The notes beneath the pieces are model-generated. The model saw only the letters and a list, made by a program, of their open reading frames with translations, was not told where the DNA came from and made no database searches. DNA of 64,000 bases from Odontocerum albicorne (taxonomy: Eukaryota > Arthropoda > Insecta > Trichoptera > Odontoceridae), in assembly GCA_949825065.1 (NCBI GenBank), contig OX463849.1:39461852-39525851 (forward strand). Reading direction: 5' to 3'. The stretch's first letter is position 1. Each line of letters opens with the position of its first letter. Below are positions 58,301-64,000 of the stretch, piece after piece. Both the position numbers and the translations under genes were made by a program.

Positions 58301-61300
58301 CTAAATTATAATATTATCTTTACTTAATAAGAATATCCCTTGTAATTTATTTTTATCAAACACTGTTTATTCAACTGTTTTGTAACGGTATAACCCTACC
58401 GGTTTCAAGGCTTTCACCTCATCTTCAGGGGAGCATAAACAAGACCCTCTGAAGATGAGGTGAAAACCTTGAAGTCCCCTGAAGATGAGGTGAAAGCCTT
58501 GAAGTCTCTTGAAGATGAGGTGAAAGCCTTGAAACCGGTAGGGTTATACCGTTACAAAAAAGTGGAATAAACAGTGTTTGACAAAAATAAATTACAATGT
58601 CTTTTAACCTCCACAACGTTAATGCCTTAACTATAAACAACACAGAATATTCCTTTATTATAATATGAGGATTGTTTCTCATTAATTTTAAGTAGATAAC
58701 TTGTCTTGTTCTTGGACCTTATAATCATTTATTCATATATTTGACTTTTGCTATTATTTTTAAAAGTCGGCACAATGATCTACGCTAAATATTTGTGGTA
58801 AGCAAGAGAGCAACCCAGGTTTGTTGTTAGTGAATTAGCTTCTAGACTGGTTTTATTCTATTTCATCAGAATTATTGTTTTTAAGGAGCTTAGATGTAAT
58901 TTTACACTAAATTCTTGGAGTGCTATTTAGCCACCAAAATTTGCCCTTTTTAAATCCAGCATACAAAAGACTGCTTTGGATTGACCTTCTGAACGTTTAG
59001 AATCTTGGATGTTCTGCCATTTAAACTTTGGGTTGATTTGTTTGCTTTCTGAAACTTGTATACAATAATTCATCTAAAAACATCATCGCTAAAGAATATA
59101 AAATTTCCTTTAACACAGTGGTGAAAATGCCTATAAGCATTCATATCAAATTTTGCTGTGTGCTCAAAACTCCCATCACCGTTCTATTTTGAACTTTTTT
59201 AAATTAATTATAAAAAAAAGTGAGCCCCGATTAACCTAACGGTATTAACGGATTAACCTAACGGTGTGTAAGGGTATTTGACTATGAATTATACTTGCTG
59301 TAACTTTTTATTATTATTTTAATAATTTTAAATATGGACAAATTTAGAAAATGATGCAGCAGTTAATGTGTTAAGTTAAAATAAATAACAGTAAAATCGA
59401 ATTATGTTAATATATATTGTTTACACAATTGTTATTTAATCATATAAATTGATTATATTTTTCAGTTATTTAGACACGGTGCCAGAACTCCGACATCAAC
59501 TTATAATAGTGACCCGTACAAAAATTATCCTTGGCCAGGCGGTCTGGGGTCTCTTACAAATGTAAGTACTAATTTCTAAATAAGTATTGTGGGCACATTG
59601 TTCTGATTTCTTGTTTATTGTTGTTGGCTCACTGAAAACTTATTGCTCAAAAGGTGATTCTAATCTTTGAATATAAGTATTGGGTGTTAACGACCAGTGG
59701 AAAAATCAAATGTCGAATGTTGATTTTTGTTGTTTTCACTCAAAACATGTGGAACCCAAGCGCTGAACTTCTGGACTTTTCCCAATGATTTAAGATGACG
59801 GTATACAGTCATGTGACTACAATTCATCTGCTCAGCTAATTATATGGTGGTTTGAAGTGGATATTCATGAAAAATATGGTTTAATAAATATTGAATCATT
59901 CAAAGTTTATATTATTTTTTTGGGAAAATATGCCTTAATAAATATTGAATCATTCCAAGTTTATATTATTTTTTTGGGTCAACATGTATTTTCAAACCAT
60001 GCAATGTCTCGATCTGCTAAAATGTACTAAGAAGGATATATGATGTGTCAATGTATAACAGAATAAGAAATGTAATTATTAAGGATGGATTTGGGCTGAA
60101 AACTGATATGATAAATATGGTGGAAAAAAGCATATTGAGATGGTTTGGACATGTTTAACTTATTGTTGACAAAAGGCTTACCAAACAAATTTACAATGCA
60201 AGCATAAGTGTGACTAGTGGTAATGACTAAGAAAAGTATGATTGAACTAATGGAATGAAATTGTAAAAGAAGAAAATGTAAGGAGTAAGAGAAACAGAAG
60301 GAGCTGCATGTGAAGATGTACGGATGTGGAGGAAGACAAGAAAGTATGTCATGATAGGACAATTTGACATTCTTCATCCTCTGCTTACCTCAACAGGGAA
60401 ATGGCATAATGGTATGTATGTAATTTTCTAATTCCAAGTGATTTTTTTTAGGTAGGCAAAACACAACTTTACGATCTGGGAAAGAAATTGCGAAAACAAT
60501 ACAATGGATTCCTACCAGAAGAATACTTGGATAGTGATGTATACATAGTGAGCAGCGATATCCCGAGGACGCTATCCAGTGCATCTACGCTTCTAGCCGG
60601 ACTGTATCCCCCTATTCCTAGTCAGCAATGGAATTCCAATCTAGCGTGGCAACCAATTCCAGTTCATAGTATTCCAAGAAATATTGACATGGTAATTTAT
60701 TTATAATACAAGTATTCATGCAAAAACTTAATTTCACAATATTGCGTTATTGATTGTATTTACATATTCATGTGAACACTTGATTCCACAATATTGTGTT
60801 ATTTATTGTACTTCCATATTCATTCAAATTCTCGATTTCACAATATTGTGTTATTTGTTGTACTTACGTATTCATGCAAACACTCGATTCCATAATATTG
60901 TGTTATTTGTTGTACTTACATATTCATTCAAATTGTCGATTCCACAATATTGTGTTATTTGTTACACTCAAGTTCTCGATTCTACAATATTGTGTTATTT
61001 GTTGTACTTACATATTCATGCAAACAATCGATTCCACAATATTGTGTTATTTGTTGTACTTACATATTCATGCAAACAATCGATTCCACAATATTGTGTT
61101 ATTTTTTGTACTTACATATTCATGCAAACAATCGATTCCACAATATTGTATTATTTGTTGTACTTACATATTCATGCAAACAATCGATTCCACAATATTG
61201 TGTTATTTGTTGTACTTACATATTCATTCAAATTGTCGATTCCACAATATTGTGTTATTTGTTATACTCAAGTTCTCGATTCCACAATATTGTGTTCTTT

Positions 61301-62968
61301 GTTGTACTTACATATTCATTCAAATTGTGGATTCCACAATATTGTGTTATTTGTTATACTCAAGTTCTCGATTCCACAATATTGTGTTATTTGTTGTACT
61401 TACATATTCATGCAAACAATCGATTCCATAATATTGTGTTATTTATTGTACTTACATATTTATTCAAACAATCGATTCCACAGTATTGTGTTATATATTG
61501 TACTTATATATTTATACAAACATTAGATTCGGCGATATTGTGTTTTTTATTACACTTACATATTCATGCAAGTACATAATTCACAATATTGTGTTTGTAA
61601 TCAAATTACAATTTCTTATAAACAACAGTTTGATAAATGAAAAAAAAAGGTCTAAAAGAAGTAATATAGAATTTACTTAATAAATTGATTTTATGTTATT
61701 TGTAATATATTATTTTTTAATCTGCTAAGATGATAGTCCATAGCAGTATTTTCGTACCATCTTTGATGTATGGGAATAAAACATGGATGTGAAAAAAAAC
61801 TGAAAAAAGCAAATAAATTCTATAGAAATGGGTGCACTGAGAAGAATACGTGAAGTGACAATGTAAGACAGAATACGGAATGATGTGATTAACATGAAAA
61901 AGAGTACTCTGAGATGGTTTGGGGGGTGTAGAACGAATAAATATAAGATATACAGTGCAAATGTAAGGTGTAAGGCATGGTAGAGCAAAACTATGGGACA
62001 TAGGATTATATCAGGTGAATAATATTATATTTTGAAAAAAGGAAATGTAAAATTCAGAGAAATCACTGCAGTTGTACGAGAAGATGAATTGGTGTGATAG
62101 TATGAATTTGCTTTTTTCTATAAGGTAGTTAGCAAATTCAGAATAATTATTGTTATAAAAAAAATGGTTTTTTCTTACGAGTACTCTCAGTTTAAATATT
62201 TTAATGTAATTTCTATGTATATTACAATATAGCTTATTATACTAGTTTTGTTGTATATAGTACATCCTGTAAAACTTGTGTCACGGGACAATTTCTTCCA
62301 GCCAACCAGAAATATCTTAACTAGAGTGGAACTGCTTTTTTTGATATAACTGGGAATCAGACCAAACCCTCAAGCTGGAAGCCATCACACCAACTATATT
62401 CCATGCCATAAATTGTTATCAAATTTGGAAAAAAGTAAGGAGTAAGATATATGATATAGAAGGAACTATATGAGAAGATATGGAAGAGGCAAAGGAAGTA
62501 TTTTATGATAAGAAAGTTTGACAATCTGTCCTATCTGCCTATCCCAACAGAGATGTGACAGTGTATATGTAAATGTGTGGGTGGGTAGATATAGAATAAT
62601 TTGGCTGCAATCAATTGATGTTTTGAAATATGAAAAATAATTGATAAAAATATTTATATATTTTTAGCTTCTGGGCATGAAGAAGAGTTGCAAAGTAGCT
62701 GATGATCATTATGTGAATGCCAGAAAACTTCCAGCAGTCAAGGACAAATATCTGAATCTTTTTAACAATTTGACTTTTTACTGCAATCAGTCGATGCAAG
62801 ATGTACTCCCGGTAGAATTATTGTACAGCACACTGATGATTCAAAAAGAACACGGACTAAAGCTTCCGGAATGGACAAAAGAATTCTTTCCTATCAAAAT
62901 GAGAGAGCCTACTTGTTCTAGTTTTGAAGTGTTTACTTATGATACTCTTCTGAAGCGTTTACGTGCAG
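52092..62968 (+). CDS. histidine acid phosphatase, membrane-anchored, partial (gene C), 4 coding exons seen
   Basis: This gene encodes a histidine-type acid phosphatase (lysosomal/prostatic/insect venom acid phosphatase family), which hydrolyses phosphomonoesters through a phosphohistidine. Exons are 52092-52316, 59466-59561, 60452-60691 and 62668-62968. All junctions are in frame and give 287 residues before the last visible donor (phase 1). Residues 33-57 (MAIIVGSLGLAICVCLLGFL core) form one hydrophobic helix after a 32-residue polar, Cys-containing tail, suggesting a type II signal anchor. The signature LFRHGARTP (76-84) gives the nucleophilic His79 and phosphate-binding Arg78 and Arg82. 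SSDIPRTLSSASTLLAGLYPP matches the conserved second phosphate-loop segment, and WQPIPVHSIP follows. The C-terminal His-Asp motif that supplies the proton donor is not in the window. Intron 1 is 7.1 kb. Subcellular site is inferred. Confidence 0.88.
52317..53238 (+). other. gene C intron 1, first part
   Basis: No exon or known element is recognised. Confidence 0.45.
53239..53402. mobile_element. foldback element, copy 1
   Basis: Two 57-bp arms (53239-53295 and 53346-53402) are complementary apart from a few bases and begin ATTGTAATTTGTTTTATCAA. The 50-bp centre carries ACCGGTTTCAAGG. The 50 bases after it (to about 53450) are also shared with the copy at 58340-58597, so the repeated unit extends beyond the arms. 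Confidence 0.85.
53692..54320. repeat. tandem array, 63-bp unit, 10 copies
   Basis: Units start at 53692, 53755, 53818, 53881, 53944, 54007, 54069, 54132, 54200 and 54263, giving steps of 63 with one 62 and one 68. Each has CAGACTTGTA, GAGTTGTT(G/C)GTTGGATGAGG and CGAAAGGGTATTTT. Because 63 is divisible by 3, a frame at 53714-53911 shows a 21-residue peptide repeat, but nothing else supports coding. Confidence 0.95.
54440..54575 (-). repeat. LINE 3'-tail relic
   Basis: GTGTAGGCAGAGAGAACAGA and CACACACCTTTCACTT recur near 3340, 9580 and 57310 in the same orientation. They are the minus-strand view of the tails seen at 15180-15260 and 29250-29320. Confidence 0.55.
54690..54765 (-). repeat. tRNA-derived SINE copy (partial)
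   Basis: ATCTTACCAACTAGGCCACA at 54741 is the complement of the A-box side. The B-box side is degenerate. Confidence 0.55.
54915..54997 (-). repeat. tRNA-derived SINE head
   Basis: CGGGACTCGAACCCGAAATC and CTTACTAACTAGGCCACGGA are the complements of the B- and A-box regions, at tRNA spacing. Confidence 0.7.
55038..55432. repeat. duplicated flank around the TTAA MITE
   Basis: A block of about 55 bases (GTTGGTAATATGAATTTATT through GATTAAGTTAA) occurs at 55038-55092 and again at 55377-55432 with about two mismatches. The first copy is interrupted by the MITE, the second is not. Confidence 0.85.
55093..55361. mobile_element. piggyBac-type MITE with TTAA target duplication
   Basis: TTAA at 55089-55092 and 55362-55365 flank a 269-bp element. 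Its ends are inverted repeats (CACGTTCACTGC and its complement). A second, inner inverted repeat (GGCTCCCGTGTCCATACAAA, one mismatch) lies at about 55299-55341. TTAA targets are diagnostic of piggyBac transposition. Confidence 0.82.
55433..56439 (+). other. gene C intron 1, middle part
   Basis: No exon or known element is recognised; there is a TA microsatellite near 56012-56025. Confidence 0.45.
56440..56930 (+). pseudogene. mariner transposase 3' part
   Basis: The frame 56470-56703 gives KKIMASVFWDCQGIILIKYM and VCLLHDNAR (second catalytic Asp). After a frameshift near 56680, WDVLNHPAHSPDLAPSDYYLF (third Asp) and IERNGDYVEK run to a stop at 56928. The N-terminal half is missing. It differs from families M1 and M2 and resembles the relic at 541-1470. 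Confidence 0.82.
57385..58025 (+). pseudogene. mariner 3' part with right terminal repeat
   Basis: LITGDEKWIRYENIVRKRAY (first Asp) starts at 57388, then a stop after KRMLCI. A frame from 57535 covers PIYYELLKPKERL, IILHHNNARPH (second catalytic Asp changed to Asn), HPPYSPNLAPSDYHLF (Asp changed to Asn), and RNGIHKLPSRWKEVI, ending at 57954. The right end, GGTAGACCTAA followed by TA, resembles the M2 terminus. The N-terminal domains are absent. Confidence 0.85.
58340..58597. mobile_element. foldback element, copy 2, with internal triplication
   Basis: It has the same arms as copy 1 (TTGTAATTTA onward, AACACTGTTTATTC) and TAACGGTATAACCCTACCGG. The centre contains three direct 30-bp units starting GAAGATGAGGTGAAA at 58451, 58481 and 58511. 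Their complement is also present once in the left arm. Confidence 0.85.
58650..59465 (+). other. gene C intron 1, last part
   Basis: No exon or known element is recognised before exon 2. Confidence 0.45.
59466..59561 (+). CDS. gene C coding exon 2
   Basis: This 96-nt exon encodes the catalytic LFRHGARTP signature and YPWPGGLGSLTN. Acceptor TTTTCAG, donor GTAAGT. Confidence 0.92.
59690..59880 (-). pseudogene. mariner helix-turn-helix relic
   Basis: The minus strand reads TTIQLAEQMNCSHMTVYRHL, then LGKVQKFSAWVPHVLSENN. This is the second DNA-binding motif and linker of a mariner transposase. It lies in gene C intron 2. A 44-base direct repeat at a 54-base step follows at 59881-59978. Confidence 0.75.
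60090..60420 (+). pseudogene. LINE C-terminal relic and 3' tail
   Basis: MVEKSILRWFGHV near 60115 is the LINE C-terminal block. The tail from 60285 (GAGTAAGAGAAACAGAAGGA to ATGGTATGTATGTA) matches the tails at 24620-24765 and 62440-62590. Confidence 0.65.
60452..60691 (+). CDS. gene C coding exon 3
   Basis: This 240-nt exon encodes VGKTQLYDLGKKLRKQYN and the conserved SSDIPRTLSSASTLLAGLYPP segment, and ends at ATG|GTAATT. A tandem array begins within about 20 bases of this donor. Confidence 0.92.
60706..61605. repeat. tandem array, 52-bp and 36-bp units, about 18 copies
   Basis: The main unit is 52 bp, with a shorter variant of about 36 bp interspersed. Nearly every unit holds the perfect 12-bp palindrome CACAATATTGTG plus GTACTTACATATTCATGCAA. 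Open frames in all three forward phases (60750-61526, 60796-61431, 60950-61579) encode rotations of the same peptide, because 52 is not divisible by 3. They are artefacts. Confidence 0.95.
61725..62010 (+). pseudogene. LINE reverse-transcriptase C-terminal relic
   Basis: Plus-strand frames give KMIVHSSIFVPSLMYGNKTW, EMGALRRIREV and STLRWFGGC. It is the same block as the minus-strand relic at 9590-10110. It lies in gene C intron 3. Confidence 0.65.
62278..62410 (-). repeat. tRNA-derived SINE copy (diverged)
   Basis: AATTTCTTCCAGCCAACCAG marks the body, and a degraded head follows to 62405. A LINE tail in plus orientation follows at 62440-62590. Confidence 0.55.
62668..62968 (+). CDS. gene C coding exon 4
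   Basis: This 301-nt exon encodes LLGMKKSCKVADDHYVN through YDTLLKRLRAG and ends in phase 1 at GCAG|GTAATC. Length and content fit the middle of the phosphatase alpha domain. The next exon lies beyond 64000 or is not recognisable. Confidence 0.88.
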
Positions 62969-64000
62969 GTAATCAAATGTTTTAATGTTACTGAAGAGAG
63001 ATATATTGGCATAAGTCTTTCTGCCATAATTGGATTAGATGGTCAGTCTGGTAGTGTTCATTTGGTAGCAATAATCGTACGCCAGATGTGTGCGAATATT
63101 GTTACCTCTTCATGTGTGTTAGCACTGCGAGCTCTGTGGTACTCCAGTGGTTTCTAACCCGAAGACGCAATTAATGGAGCCAAATACAATTATGTTTTCT
63201 AGCCATGCTCTTCAATATGTCTGCATCATCAATTTGGATATGTTGAAGGGTATTTAGCGTGTGTCCTAGTAGGACGTGCTGATGATGATGTTGCTGACAT
63301 CTCTGTATTCGCTTTAGTCGAATTCTGTGTTCCTTTTCGTTCGGGGTCATCAATTTAGCAGGATGCTTTACTGATACGTCGTGATGATTTTGATTTGTTT
63401 TGTATTTAAAATAAAATACGTCGATTCAGGAATGCGAAAAAGTGAGAGTGAATAATCGATAAATAGTAAACAGCGATGAATGGTCAAGTGAATAATAATA
63501 AGTGCCCTTTATTTGGCGATAAGTAGGTATATATACAATTTCAGAACGGAGCGCGTGAATGCGTCCGCGGTATATCTTGATCTCACTCCTGTGCGTTTCG
63601 AGGTGGTCGCAGACGTTGCCAATGATATAGTGGGTAGAGTATTTATTGCCGAAACGGTGAGACACGCGATGCGCTCTCTTTCTACCGTGGAATGCGATGT
63701 AAATATTATTTGCGTGTAAACAGTATTGACGTTCTGGTATGTGATCTTTGTACTTATTCAAAGGTTGATTCATTGGTCGTTGACCGTGCATGTTGACAAT
63801 ATTTACGACGACGGTATTCCCTACAGGTACCAAACAAATGTGGTTACCAGATTTCCAAAACATATCAGGATTTTATAATAACAAAAATATGATATCAAAA
63901 CATCATATTGGGATTTTATAGTAAGAAAAAGAACAGTAACTTATTAACCATCTTATATTTAGGTTTTTTTTTCTATGTGTACACCTAAAATACGCAGGTT
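62969..64000 (+). other. gene C intron 4 start, no exon recognised
   Basis: No further phosphatase exon is recognised to the right edge. The patch 63140-63860 is less AT-rich than its surroundings. It contains an imperfect palindrome at 63064-63107 and a 145-codon minus-strand frame at 63426-63863 with no recognisable domain; it may be part of an unidentified transposon. Confidence 0.45.

Noticed and set aside
60750..61579. Three overlapping long open frames (258, 211 and 209 codons) that could be read as a repetitive secreted protein.
   Set aside because: All three translate the same tandem DNA repeat in different phases. The unit length (52) is not a multiple of 3, and the region is intron 3 of gene C.

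Overview
This window is animal nuclear DNA and almost certainly from an insect. It is strongly AT-rich, its genes are split by GT-AG introns, and most of the rest is transposon debris of kinds common in insect genomes: mariner, piggyBac, hAT-like and pogo-like MITEs, RTE and Jockey LINEs, and a tRNA-headed SINE. I cannot name a species from sequence alone.

Three host genes are visible, all on the + strand. Genes A (coding exons from 7010 to 17772) and B (27350 to 35324) are a tandem pair of short-chain dehydrogenases of the retinol dehydrogenase 11-14 type. Each has five coding exons and assembles to 312 codons plus a stop-containing total of 939 nt. Exons 2, 3 and 4 have identical lengths (363, 122 and 215 nt) and all intron phases match, so the pair arose by duplication of the whole gene. 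Gene C (52092 to beyond the right edge) is a histidine acid phosphatase with an N-terminal membrane anchor. Four coding exons are seen and the 3' part of the gene is not in the window.

Layout: 1-7000 is intergenic DNA with mariner, SINE, LINE and MITE remnants. 7000-18100 is gene A, with a full-length dead mariner and two copies of a 220-bp hairpin MITE in its introns. 18100-26800 is intergenic, with a decayed LINE, a piggyBac C-terminal fragment and a full-length dead mariner. 26819-27335 is a 188-bp mariner derivative expanded into a 57-bp tandem array that abuts the first coding exon of gene B. 27336-35400 is gene B, with another full-length dead mariner in its last intron. 35700-39600 is a deleted mariner split by a nearly intact RTE retrotransposon. 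39600-52000 is a TE-rich intergenic tract with a ten-copy 116-bp array, an internally deleted mariner and a Jockey element. 52000-64000 is gene C, whose introns hold two more tandem arrays, two foldback elements, a piggyBac-type MITE and several mariner relics.

The most unusual signal is structural. Two independent tandem arrays (26971-27319 and 42233-43397) each have a repeat unit that runs from inside a small DNA transposon, across its right terminal repeat, into flanking DNA. In both cases the array breakpoints share 6-7 bp of microhomology. A third event, the internal deletion of the mariner at 44098-45007, also maps to a 6-bp repeat. I found no previously undescribed multi-gene system.
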